A stretch of 64,000 nucleotides of DNA, from positions 52,888 through 116,887 of the forward strand of contig NZ_QETH01000006.1 of the NCBI RefSeq assembly GCF_003105115.1, read 5' to 3'. The stretch comes from Flavobacterium sp. HTF. Its GTDB lineage: Bacteria; Bacteroidota; Bacteroidia; Flavobacteriales; Flavobacteriaceae. Every line of letters starts with the position of its first letter. Position 1 is the stretch's first letter. This document shows positions 52,001 through 60,609 of this stretch, in pieces. Below the pieces are notes generated by a model, which was not told where the DNA came from, searched no databases, and saw nothing but the letters and a program-made list of their open reading frames with translations. Both the position numbers and the translations under genes were made by a program.

Positions 52001-53295
52001 TCGACATACCTCCTGCCCTTCCCGGCTGGTTCGATAAGGATAAGATTGAAAAAATAGTTTTTAATTTAATGTCGAATGCTTTTAAGTATACTCCAATAAA
52101 TGGAAAAATAGACCTTAAATTATGTATTGAGGACAACGATTCTCAAAAATTAAATATCACGATCACCAATACAGGAAAAGGAATTCCAAAGGAAGAATTA
52201 GACTCCTTATTCAATCAGTTTTTCCTGGCAGATTCCAGTAAAGAAACAGACAACAATATGTTTAGAACCGGTATTGGTTTGGCATATGTAAAAAAATTAG
52301 TTGGTGTATTAAAAGGTGAAATTCAGGTTTCAAGTACTTTAAATAAAATAACAACTTTTACAATACTGCTGCCCTGCAACAAAGAAGCTTTTAGTGAAAA
52401 GGAGCTGGATACCGCAATAAGTCCTATTTTAATTTCGCATCACTTAAAAAATATCCTCGAAGAAAACCCGGTTAAATCTGAAGAAACACCGGATAAAATT
52501 TTATCGTTAGATGACCTTGCCGATAATCGAAAAGTAATCTTAATAGCTGAAGATGAAAAAGAAATTCATAGACTTCTTGACGAATTGTTAAGCGAAAAAT
52601 ACAAACTCATTAAAGTTTATAATGGGCTTGAAGCTATGAAAATACTTGAAGATACACTACCTGATATCATTATCAGCGATGTAATGATGCCATTTATGGA
52701 TGGTGTTGAACTTTGCAAAAAAATTAAAACCAATCTTAAAACCTGCCATATCCCTTTTATAATGCTTACCGCAAAAGATTCGGTTGTGCATAGAATCGAA
52801 GGAATAGAAAGCGGCGCAAACTCTTATATCCCAAAGCCATTTTATCCGGATCATTTATTAATAAGAATACAAAAACTACTGGAAGAAAAAGAATTGATCT
52901 CAAGATATTTCCAACAAGATACTCTTGTTGAAAATCTATCGGACCTTAATATAAATGGCGAGGAAAAAGATTTTATAAAAAAAGTAATCGAACTAATTCG
53001 GAACAACATTGATAATGAAAATCTGCAGAGTTTATTTATCGAAAAAGAATTAGGCATTAGCAACTCCCAATTGTATAGAAAAACAAAACAACTTTTTGGT
53101 TTTTCGCCGGGAGATTTAATTCGTACCATCCGATTAAAATATGCAGCAGAATTGTTACGAAAAAATAAGCTCACCGTTTCTGAAGTATGTTATCAGTCGG
53201 GCTTTAATAATCGCTCTTATTTTTACCGTGAGTTTAAAAAACTATACGACTTAACTCCCAAAAATTATCAGCTCAAACACAAATCAAAGAGCTAA
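49060..53295 (+). CDS. Hybrid two-component sensor/AraC regulator of the PUL
   Basis: 1411 residues from a TTG start (no in-frame ATG nearby). Lipoprotein-like N-terminus (LVFFACDS). A beta-propeller of about nine LWIGT/FWIGT-type repeats spans about 90-720, then a Y_Y_Y domain and one membrane helix near 830-850. The histidine kinase has HEFQTPL with His890 and N/G boxes, then a receiver with Asp1207 in SDVMMP, and an AraC HTH at about 1310-1405. It would sense a periplasmic oligosaccharide and control susC onward. Confidence 0.93.
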   Translation: MKNSKAVILKIKFILISCILLVFFACDSRDKQTSIDNTAPEIVGNSVQKNIQNEKFESFSDSSRTSDIKYSSEQLDNTEGLSNSSINTIFQDSENLLWIGTWDGLNRYDGSNFKIFRPELEKKNSLTNQVILKIDEDDKGKIWILTIHGINRYDKKTGHFERYFFSRKNIPPLSESEFNLALDSSKKVFCAAKDWGIGYFDGTAFQLLKSKNIPNKAVKKMEFAKTGELLVLFENNELYSLVIQSENDGKKTVSKVKLISSNIRSFEEISKQKIFTISLNGNSNFYSLINNEATAFSSKNIEKIIGTTSAGLIVSDKSGYFIIDQDGTVKNYDWLKYLDNHKVTTLIRGNESILWAGTDGDGIFKISPFKNPFNLISKLQVPELDGAIVRTFLNVENNSFWIGTKGKGLFRFTSNFYDNPETINYKNFNESNSLINNAVFSLCKGQNDLIFIGTDGNGITVFDLKKSKLISWAEIKGTENCDYFKSIYSIYQDKEGFIWLGTNGDGMIRCKIIRSGEKLLVTDFKKYLAYSNTKNALSSNIIFSIIPKNDNELWIGTRLGGLNLFNKRTQLFTIYKNVVNDPKSLSNNDILCLANDNKNRLWIGTSFGLNLLENIKSDGKAVFRNFTVKQGLPNNTIHGIVSDKKNKLWLSTNFGLSNFNPNKLRFTNYTKNDGLQNNEFADGAFYKDLKSEFIFMGGIKGFNYFLPQKIKESAVIPDVFIDKISGQNQSIPYYQSLVIVPNSVSYPSIVLKHNQNFFDIELTALTYINTEKCQYAYQLMNFDKGWNTINNRRIISFTNVPKGNYALWIKWSNSDGVWSKPVHAIDICIKPVFWQSNLALIIYSLLFLAFVLFVHSYYKKRQSLNQNILFRKREQELHENRLTFFTDIAHEFQTPLTLIVGPIQKLSEAANLNERNQKFIQMIQRNSSRLLFLTQQLLEFRKAEYDYLEVTVKEFDLVNLVEQIAELFDEWALDKNIEYKLDIPPALPGWFDKDKIEKIVFNLMSNAFKYTPINGKIDLKLCIEDNDSQKLNITITNTGKGIPKEELDSLFNQFFLADSSKETDNNMFRTGIGLAYVKKLVGVLKGEIQVSSTLNKITTFTILLPCNKEAFSEKELDTAISPILISHHLKNILEENPVKSEETPDKILSLDDLADNRKVILIAEDEKEIHRLLDELLSEKYKLIKVYNGLEAMKILEDTLPDIIISDVMMPFMDGVELCKKIKTNLKTCHIPFIMLTAKDSVVHRIEGIESGANSYIPKPFYPDHLLIRIQKLLEEKELISRYFQQDTLVENLSDLNINGEEKDFIKKVIELIRNNIDNENLQSLFIEKELGISNSQLYRKTKQLFGFSPGDLIRTIRLKYAAELLRKNKLTVSEVCYQSGFNNRSYFYREFKKLYDLTPKNYQLKHKSKS

Positions 53296-53334
53296 AAACA
53301 CTACAACTGATTGATCTACAGCGAATAAATTTCA

Positions 53335-53377
53335 GTGTACACTTTTGAAGAAATAGTGTACACGATTTCTTGTATAC
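53335..53377. promoter_or_regulatory. Twin GTGTACAC palindromes upstream of susC
   Basis: GTGTACAC at 53335-53342 and 53356-53363 are exactly 21 bp apart, two helical turns, and a third partial copy TGTATAC is at 53371-53377. Just downstream ACGATAA (53395-53401) and TTATCGT (53414-53420) form another inverted pair. The phasing suits a dimeric AraC-type regulator such as the upstream hybrid protein. Confidence 0.55.
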
Positions 53378-53453
53378 CCAAACTAATTTTATAAACGATA
53401 ATTAATTCAAACGTTATCGTAAAATTATTACACATATCTAACTTTCAAAAACC

Positions 53454-53504
53454 ATGAAAAAAAACAATCAAATCAGTAGTTCAATTAATACTTCCTTATC
53501 ATGA
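53454..53504 (+). CDS. 16-codon leader ORF overlapping the susC start
   Basis: ATG at 53454, sequence MKKNNQISSSINTSLS, stop TGA at 53502-53504. The stop shares ATGA with the susC ATG (53501). The 4-nt overlap is typical of translational coupling. It may be a true leader peptide or the relic of an older start. Confidence 0.4.
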   Translation: MKKNNQISSSINTSLS

Positions 53505-56500
53505 TAACAAAACATATTTACAAATTGTTTCTGTTTGGAACAATTATGTTTGGAAGCATTATGCATGCCCAAACCGTTAAAGGTGTAGTTTCAGATGTTG
53601 ATGGTCCAATGCCACAAGCTAACGTCAATGTAAAAGGAACTTCTAACTATGCCACAACCGATTTTGATGGTAATTATATCATTAAAAACGTAGATCCAAA
53701 TGCTATCCTTGTTTTTAGTTACATAGGGTACCAAACTCAGGAAATAGCTGTTGCAGGTAAAACAGATTTAAATGTAACATTAACAGCAAATTTAAACACT
53801 TTGAATGAAGTTGTTATTGTAGGATATACCAGTGAAAAGAAATCTTCCATAACAGGTGCAGTAGCCACTGTAGATATGGCTGAGTTATCTAAGACAAAAG
53901 TATCCGACGTTGGCCAGGCTTTGCAGGGGCAAGTGGCCGGTGTTTCGGTTTCTGCCAATACAGGCGCTCCCGGAGACGGACTTAAAATACGTATTAGAGG
54001 TGAAGGCACACTAGGGAACAATGAAGTCCTTTATGTTGTAGATGGTGTTGCAACACGCGATATATCTTTCCTGAATATGTCTGATGTAAAATCGATGACC
54101 GTATTAAAAGATGCTGCCGCTACGGCTATTTACGGATCAAGATCTTCCGGAGGTGTTGTTATCCTTACAACAAAAAGCGGTGTAAAAGGAAAATCGAATA
54201 TTGAGGTTGAATATTATTCCGGAACCAGTTATGCTACGAACCTGCCTAAAATGCTAAATGCAGACCAATATCTAACGGTAATGGATCAGGCCTGGCACAA
54301 CTCTAACAATAATCCTGCTAATGCAGTAAGTCCATATAGCATTGACAGAACCAACAGAAAAGTCAACGGAATAGCATTGTCTGATACCAATTGGTTAAAA
54401 GAACTATTTGCTTCAGGCAAAACAGATAATTTACAGCTTTCGTTTAGCGGAGGTTCTGAGAAAACGCAGTATCTGATATCTGGCGGTTATTTTGGCCAAA
54501 ATGGTATTGTCGTTGGTGACAAGGATACTTATAAGCGTATTAATTTCAGAGCCAATATTAATACTGAGGTTACAGATCGTTTTAAAGTTGGAACAAACTT
54601 TCAGATTACAAGCAGCAAACAGGATAAAATGTCATCAAGCGGAGATGCTCCGGGTGTAATCAGACATGCATTATTACGCCCGTCTGTTTTAGGAGTTTAT
54701 AAAAATGTAAATGATCCTAAATATAAAGCAAATGATCCTTATACTGACCTTCCCTTCTATGTGAGCAACAATCCTAATGACGGGTGGAATAAAAATTATG
54801 AACTTACCTCTAACCCTCTTGCCATAGTTCATTTTACAGATGATGTAAGATCAGCATTTAAAGCTTTTGGAAATGTATATGGAGAATATGCTTTCCTTGC
54901 TGATAAATCATTGAAATACAGAAGTAATTTTGGAGCAGAAATCATCTTTGATCACAATAAAGCTTTCGGAGAAAATTTTGGCGATGATAATGACAACGAC
55001 CCAAATGAATTATATCCGGGTCAAGGCAGGCAAAACAGACCTTCGAATCTGAATGAAAACAGAGGAGAAGCAACGACTTTTACTTTTACAAATACGTTAA
55101 ATTATACCAAAACCCTTGCAGAAAAACACAGTATTAATGCATTGTTGGGAGAAGAAACAGTTAGTTACGACCAATCTGCTGTAGGCGGAAGCAGAATAAA
55201 TTATAACAATACAACTGATCCTTTTCGTTATCTGGATTACGGAAGCGATATCAGTAAAAACAGCTCAGGATCAGCACAAAGCTGGAACCTTATTTCCTTC
55301 TTCGCTTCTGCCAATTATGGATACGACAATAAATATTTTGCTTCAGGTACTATAAGAGCCGATGGTTCGTCCCGTTTTGGGCCTAATAATAAATGGGGTT
55401 ATTTTCCTTCTGTTTCGGGAGGCTGGGTAATGTCCAGAGAAAAATTCATGGAAAATGCAAAATGGGTTTCTAACCTAAAATGGAGAGCCAGCTGGGGACA
55501 ATCAGGAAATCAGGAAATCCCTAATAATGCTTATGAAACTCTTGTTACCGAAACTGGCGGAATCATAAACGTAGTTCGTTACGGTAATCCTGACCTAAAA
55601 TGGGAAACGACTACGCAAACCAACTTTGGTCTTGATTTAGGTATATTAGATAATAAACTGACTTTCTCTGTCGATTATTTTGATAAAACGACAAATGATA
55701 TTTTATTAGCAGTTGGCTTACCATCTGCAACTGTTGGTCAAATCAACAAAACGTATGTTAATGCCGGTGTTGTAACTAATAAAGGATTTGAATTTGGGGC
55801 TAATTTTCAAAACAATGACCATGAATTTAAATACGGAATCAGCGGAAACATTGCTACCCTAAAAAATAATGTTGAGCAGCTGCAGCAATATGTTTCGGAA
55901 ATTAATGATGATAAAACGCATACAAAAACCGTAGTTGGGCAACCTATAAGTTCATATTACGGGCTAAAGTTTGATGGCATTTATCAAAATCAGGCAGAAA
56001 TAACATCAACACTATACTCAAATACAAACGGTGCAAAGCCGGGTGATATCAAGTTTAAAGATATAAATGGAGATGGACAGATTAATGCTGATGACAGAAC
56101 ATTCATCGGAAGTTCAATTCCAAAAATAACCTATGGTTTTTCATTTAATGCTGAATATAAAAGATTTGATATGTCATTCCTTTTCCAGGGAGTTTCAGGA
56201 GTAGATCGTTATAATGACCTGAAACAAATTTTAGATTATGACAGCCGTCCTTTCAATTCTACAACTGCAGTATTGAACGCGTGGAATGGTGAAGGCACAA
56301 GCAATACAACTCCTCGCAATACGCTAAATGATAACGGAGGAAGTCAGGTTTCAAGTGTTTTTGTTGAAGATGCCTCGTATTTACGATTAAAAAATCTTGA
56401 AATCGGATACACGTTTGATCCTAAAATAATTGGTGACACCTATTTAAGATTGTATATATCAGGGCAAAACCTATTAACATTTACGAAATATACAGGTTTA

Positions 56501-56584
56501 GATCCTGAATCAACTTCTTTTATAGATCAGGGAACTTACCCGCAATCTAGTTCAATACTAATGGGTTTAAAATTTAAAATTTAA
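53501..56584 (+). CDS. SusC-like TonB-dependent outer-membrane transporter
   Basis: 1027 residues. Signal peptide (to about IMHAQ), a carboxypeptidase-regulatory-like domain (about 25-105), a NEVVIVGY TonB-box-type segment, a plug, then a barrel ending in an aromatic residue (KFKI). It would import an oligosaccharide together with the SusD protein. The susD gene starts 10 bp later. Confidence 0.95.
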   Translation: MITKHIYKLFLFGTIMFGSIMHAQTVKGVVSDVDGPMPQANVNVKGTSNYATTDFDGNYIIKNVDPNAILVFSYIGYQTQEIAVAGKTDLNVTLTANLNTLNEVVIVGYTSEKKSSITGAVATVDMAELSKTKVSDVGQALQGQVAGVSVSANTGAPGDGLKIRIRGEGTLGNNEVLYVVDGVATRDISFLNMSDVKSMTVLKDAAATAIYGSRSSGGVVILTTKSGVKGKSNIEVEYYSGTSYATNLPKMLNADQYLTVMDQAWHNSNNNPANAVSPYSIDRTNRKVNGIALSDTNWLKELFASGKTDNLQLSFSGGSEKTQYLISGGYFGQNGIVVGDKDTYKRINFRANINTEVTDRFKVGTNFQITSSKQDKMSSSGDAPGVIRHALLRPSVLGVYKNVNDPKYKANDPYTDLPFYVSNNPNDGWNKNYELTSNPLAIVHFTDDVRSAFKAFGNVYGEYAFLADKSLKYRSNFGAEIIFDHNKAFGENFGDDNDNDPNELYPGQGRQNRPSNLNENRGEATTFTFTNTLNYTKTLAEKHSINALLGEETVSYDQSAVGGSRINYNNTTDPFRYLDYGSDISKNSSGSAQSWNLISFFASANYGYDNKYFASGTIRADGSSRFGPNNKWGYFPSVSGGWVMSREKFMENAKWVSNLKWRASWGQSGNQEIPNNAYETLVTETGGIINVVRYGNPDLKWETTTQTNFGLDLGILDNKLTFSVDYFDKTTNDILLAVGLPSATVGQINKTYVNAGVVTNKGFEFGANFQNNDHEFKYGISGNIATLKNNVEQLQQYVSEINDDKTHTKTVVGQPISSYYGLKFDGIYQNQAEITSTLYSNTNGAKPGDIKFKDINGDGQINADDRTFIGSSIPKITYGFSFNAEYKRFDMSFLFQGVSGVDRYNDLKQILDYDSRPFNSTTAVLNAWNGEGTSNTTPRNTLNDNGGSQVSSVFVEDASYLRLKNLEIGYTFDPKIIGDTYLRLYISGQNLLTFTKYTGLDPESTSFIDQGTYPQSSSILMGLKFKI

Positions 56585-56594
56585 TAAACGAACC

Positions 56595-58145
56595 ATGAAA
56601 AATATCTATATAACAGCGATCATGATTTCGCTATTAGCATTAACAAGCTGTCAGGATGAACTTACCACAGATCCTATCGGATCACAAACTCTGGAACAGG
56701 CAAATTCTAAACCAACATTAACGTCTGTAGAAAGTTCTGTAACCTCTTCTTACGATATGTTATCCAACAGATTAAATCAATTGGCAGAATGGGATTGGAA
56801 TGCCGGTTTGGTATTTCAAAATGACATTATAATAGATGATGTGGCATCTGATGATATGGAAAAAAAATGGTCGCCTGACGGGGATCAGCCATGGATGGAT
56901 GAAATCAATAATTTTACTTTCACTTCTACCAATGGAGGACCAAACGGATTATGGAAATACGATTATGAAGGGATAAAAAGAACTAACATCGCATTGAATT
57001 TTCTATTAAACCCGGATATTGAATCGCTTACCGGAATTACTACACAAAGAAAAAATCAGTTAACAGGTGAAGCTTATTTTTTACGCTCCTATTATTATTT
57101 CTCATTAGTAACTAATTTTGGTGATGTGCCTTTAATTCTGGCTCCTATAAAAACATATCAGGAAGCTTTTGATAAAGCCGTAAGAGCACCAAAAGAAGCC
57201 GTGTGGACCCAAATTAAAACCGACTTAGAAAAAGCAAAAACACTTTTGCCCAATTCAAAATATTCATCGGCTACAGATAAATGGAGGGTTTCTAAAGGAG
57301 CGGTTATTGCGCTTCTTGCCAAAACGGCGTTATATAACAAAGACTGGGCTAGTGTAACAACATTAGTTTCAGAACTGGAAACAACTGGTTTTTACAGTTT
57401 AAATGCCAATTATTTTGATAATTTCAGTGTAAATACTGAATATGCAGATAACGAAGTTATTTTCTCTTACAACCACGTTAAGCAAGCTGATCCAAGAAAA
57501 GGAAATGGAATTTGCGCTCCTCTTGGCTGGGGATTTTTTGCACCAAGTGCCGATTTCTTAGCTTCATTTGAGCCTAATGATCCTAGAAAATTATATACCG
57601 TAAATACTACAGAGCAATGGGTTAATAAACTTTTAGGAACCACAAATGGCGGCAATAAAGGCGATGATGATGCTCCAAACAATAAAGTGTTTATTCGTTA
57701 TGCCGATGTTTTACTTTGGAAAGCAGAAGCCCTTAATCAAACCGGTAATTATTCAGGCGCTATTGACATTATAAACCAAATTAGAGCCAGAGCCAGAAAT
57801 ACAGTAACAACGGTTACGGTCAGAGTTCAGGATCCGGCTTCGCCAACAGATCCGGGCAAAACCATTCCGGTTACTACTGTTGGTCCTCCCCCGCCGGCAG
57901 GAACATTACCAGACAGGCCAAATTCTGGCGATAAAGCGGTTGTAAAAGCCTGGCTTATTTCTGAAAGAAGAGCTGAACTTGGTTTTGAAAATCAAAGAAT
58001 GCCTGATCTGAAAAGATGGGGAATTGCAAAAGAAGTCATGAAGGCACACGGAAAAAATTTCCTGGATAAACATATGCTGTATCCAATTCCGCAATCAGAA
58101 GTAGATGCCTCCGCAGGGCTTTTGACACAAAATCCCGGATATTAA
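56595..58145 (+). CDS. SusD-like surface glycan-binding lipoprotein
   Basis: 516 residues. Lipobox LLALTSCQ (Cys19), TPR-rich helical body, and the C-terminal SusD landmarks ERRAELGFENQRMPDLKRWG. An insert near 418-450 is rich in Pro and Thr (VGPPPPAGTLPDRP). It pairs with SusC at the cell surface. A hairpin follows before GH130. Confidence 0.94.
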   Translation: MKNIYITAIMISLLALTSCQDELTTDPIGSQTLEQANSKPTLTSVESSVTSSYDMLSNRLNQLAEWDWNAGLVFQNDIIIDDVASDDMEKKWSPDGDQPWMDEINNFTFTSTNGGPNGLWKYDYEGIKRTNIALNFLLNPDIESLTGITTQRKNQLTGEAYFLRSYYYFSLVTNFGDVPLILAPIKTYQEAFDKAVRAPKEAVWTQIKTDLEKAKTLLPNSKYSSATDKWRVSKGAVIALLAKTALYNKDWASVTTLVSELETTGFYSLNANYFDNFSVNTEYADNEVIFSYNHVKQADPRKGNGICAPLGWGFFAPSADFLASFEPNDPRKLYTVNTTEQWVNKLLGTTNGGNKGDDDAPNNKVFIRYADVLLWKAEALNQTGNYSGAIDIINQIRARARNTVTTVTVRVQDPASPTDPGKTIPVTTVGPPPPAGTLPDRPNSGDKAVVKAWLISERRAELGFENQRMPDLKRWGIAKEVMKAHGKNFLDKHMLYPIPQSEVDASAGLLTQNPGY

Positions 58146-58158
58146 TATTTAGAACTTC

Positions 58159-58223
58159 AGACCTAACAGGTTTTATCCGTCCCTATCCCGAAGTTTCGGG
58201 ACGGGATCGGGACTGTTAGGTCT
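58159..58223. repeat. Inverted repeat between susD and GH130
   Basis: AGACCTAACAG (58159-58169) pairs with CTGTTAGGTCT (58213-58223) around a nested stem CCCGAA/TTCGGG (58187-58200). It could dampen readthrough from susCD into the enzyme genes, or be a dispersed flavobacterial repeat. Confidence 0.65.
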
Positions 58224-58252
58224 CCATTTACCATAACATCGAACTAAACAAT

Positions 58253-59311
58253 ATGAAAGACATAGCAAAACGTTTTGCAGAAAATCCATTATTATCACCT
58301 ACAGATATTCCTGCAAGTAGAGAAGGATTAGAAATTACCTGTCTATTGAATCCGGGTGTATTTCAGTTTCAAAATAAAACATGGCTTGCCGTGAGAGTTG
58401 CCGAAAGGCCTGAACAAAAGGATAATATAATTTCTTTTCCGATATTGACAGAAACAGGCGAAATTCAGATCATCGAAATCTCAAAAGACGATCCCGAATT
58501 AATTGCAGACGATGCCCGTGTTATCAATTATAAAGGAACAGATTATTTAACGACATTATCACATCTGAGATTATTATGCAGTGATGATGGCCGTCAGTTT
58601 TATGAGCCGGAAAATTATCCGTCTTTAGTTGGTGAAGGTATTCTGGAAACTTTCGGGATTGAGGATTGTCGTGTTGCCTTGATCGAAGGAACCTATTATC
58701 TAACCTTTACTTCAGTATCTGATAATGGTGTTGGGGTTGGTTTACGTACCACTACCGATTGGAAAAACTTTAAAAAACACGGTATGATATTACCGGCGCA
58801 CAATAAGGATTGTGCCATTTTTGAAGAAAAGATAAATGGATTATTTTATGCCTTACACCGTCCTAGCAGTGTAGATATTGGCGGAAATTATATCTGGATT
58901 GCTTCATCTCCGGATGGAATTCACTGGGGAAATCACCATTGTATCATTAGAACCAGAAAAGGAAATTGGGACAGTAAAAGAGTCGGGGCCGGAGCTGCTC
59001 CAATAAAAACAGATCAGGGATGGCTGGAAATTTATCATGGAGCCAATGAAAATCATCAATATTGTTTAGGTGCTTTTTTAATGGATTTAAATGATCCTTC
59101 AAAAGTTATTGCAAGAACAGAGGAGCCAATTATGGTACCTACAACTCAATATGAATTAAGCGGATTTTTTGGTAACGTAGTGTTTACCAATGGTCATATC
59201 CTGGAACCGGACGGAGATACTCTTACTATTTATTACGGAGCTTCGGATGAGTTTGTTTGTGGTGCTCAATTTTCGATTAAGGAGATTCTTTTACTTTTAA
59301 AAAATAACTAA
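58253..59311 (+). CDS. GH130 glycoside phosphorylase or hydrolase
   Basis: 352 residues, no signal peptide, so it is cytoplasmic. Five-bladed propeller motifs and the GH130 signature GIEDCRVAL with Asp138 as the likely proton donor; the family consensus is GIEDPR. GH130 enzymes act on beta-mannosides, by phosphorolysis or hydrolysis. The family assignment does not settle mannobiose versus mannosylglucose specificity. Its stop overlaps the MFS start by one base. Confidence 0.9.
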   Translation: MKDIAKRFAENPLLSPTDIPASREGLEITCLLNPGVFQFQNKTWLAVRVAERPEQKDNIISFPILTETGEIQIIEISKDDPELIADDARVINYKGTDYLTTLSHLRLLCSDDGRQFYEPENYPSLVGEGILETFGIEDCRVALIEGTYYLTFTSVSDNGVGVGLRTTTDWKNFKKHGMILPAHNKDCAIFEEKINGLFYALHRPSSVDIGGNYIWIASSPDGIHWGNHHCIIRTRKGNWDSKRVGAGAAPIKTDQGWLEIYHGANENHQYCLGAFLMDLNDPSKVIARTEEPIMVPTTQYELSGFFGNVVFTNGHILEPDGDTLTIYYGASDEFVCGAQFSIKEILLLLKNN

Positions 59312-60597
59312 TGTTTAAAAAACTTATATCAGAAATTGATCATTTTAAAAGCCAGACCCATAATTTTCGAATACTAATTTTTACCAACTTAGTTTATGCA
59401 TTGGTATTACCTGTAATTGATATTTTTGTTGCTGCGTATATTATGCGAAATTCAAATGACACTTCTAAAGTTGTTATTTATCAATTGGCAATTTATACCG
59501 GGATTCCGCTTACCTTTTTATTAAATGGTTTCCTGCTGAAGTACTTCAATATCCGAAAATTATATTCAATTGGAATGATGCTTAGCGGTGTTTCAATGAT
59601 TATCATGATGTCATTAAGAACATTGGACCTACTTGGAATTGGTATCGCCGGTATCACTATGGGACTTTCATTTGGTTTATATTGGTCAAATAGAGATTAT
59701 CTGGCCTTGTCTATCACAAATGATAATAACCGAAATTATTATTATGGTTTAGAGACTTTTATATATACGATAATTGCCATTGCAATTCCTGCAACAATTG
59801 GCTGGTTTATACAGTCTAAAACAGGAGAAGACCAAAAACACCAGGCTTATGTAATCATTACTGCTATTGTTTTTTTGATTACCATTATTGCTTCAATAGT
59901 TTGTTACAGAGGTAAATTCGAAAATCCTGTTCAAAAACAGTATATATTTTTCAAGTTTCATCCTTTATGGTACAAACTATTATCATTGGCAACCTTCAAA
60001 GGTCTGGCGCAGGGATTTTTGGTTACTGCTCCGGCAATGTTAATTTTTAAAATATTAGGCGAAGAAGGGGCATTAGGACAAGCCCAATCTATAGGAGCAA
60101 TTTTAGCAGCTATTATAATCTATTTTATTGGCCGGTTTTCAAAGCCTTCAGACAGAATCAAAACTTTTTCTGTTGGGCTAATTTTATTTGCTTTGGGAGC
60201 TTGTATCAATGGAATTTTATTCGATAAAACCGGAGTAGTAATCTTTTTGCTACTATTACTTATCGCAAAACCTCTAATGGATTTAGCTTACTTTCCTATT
60301 CAGTTAAAAGTAATTGATATAGTATCTAAAATTGAAAAAAGAGGTGAATTCACCTATATCCTAAATCATGAAGCCGGTTTATATGCTGGAAGACTTTTGG
60401 GTGCCGGAACATTCCTGACTTTATATTATGCAGTTTCTGAAGATTTTGCTTTGAGATATGCCATCGGAATCATCGCTTTACTACAATTATGCTCAATTTT
60501 TATCAGTAAAAAAATCATCAAAAAAGGATTAGAACTTTCTCCGGAAGAAGAAACAGATTCTAAAGTATTAGAAGCAACAGCAGTAAATCTGCTTTAA
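59311..60597 (+). CDS. MFS transporter of the PUL
   Basis: 428 residues with 11 to 12 membrane helices. No family-specific sugar motif is obvious. It overlaps GH130 by one base (TAATG) and precedes the unknown secreted protein by a few bases. It probably moves the product of periplasmic digestion into the cytoplasm for GH130. Confidence 0.88.
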   Translation: MFKKLISEIDHFKSQTHNFRILIFTNLVYALVLPVIDIFVAAYIMRNSNDTSKVVIYQLAIYTGIPLTFLLNGFLLKYFNIRKLYSIGMMLSGVSMIIMMSLRTLDLLGIGIAGITMGLSFGLYWSNRDYLALSITNDNNRNYYYGLETFIYTIIAIAIPATIGWFIQSKTGEDQKHQAYVIITAIVFLITIIASIVCYRGKFENPVQKQYIFFKFHPLWYKLLSLATFKGLAQGFLVTAPAMLIFKILGEEGALGQAQSIGAILAAIIIYFIGRFSKPSDRIKTFSVGLILFALGACINGILFDKTGVVIFLLLLLIAKPLMDLAYFPIQLKVIDIVSKIEKRGEFTYILNHEAGLYAGRLLGAGTFLTLYYAVSEDFALRYAIGIIALLQLCSIFISKKIIKKGLELSPEEETDSKVLEATAVNLL

Positions 60598-60609
60598 AAA
60601 ATAATGATA

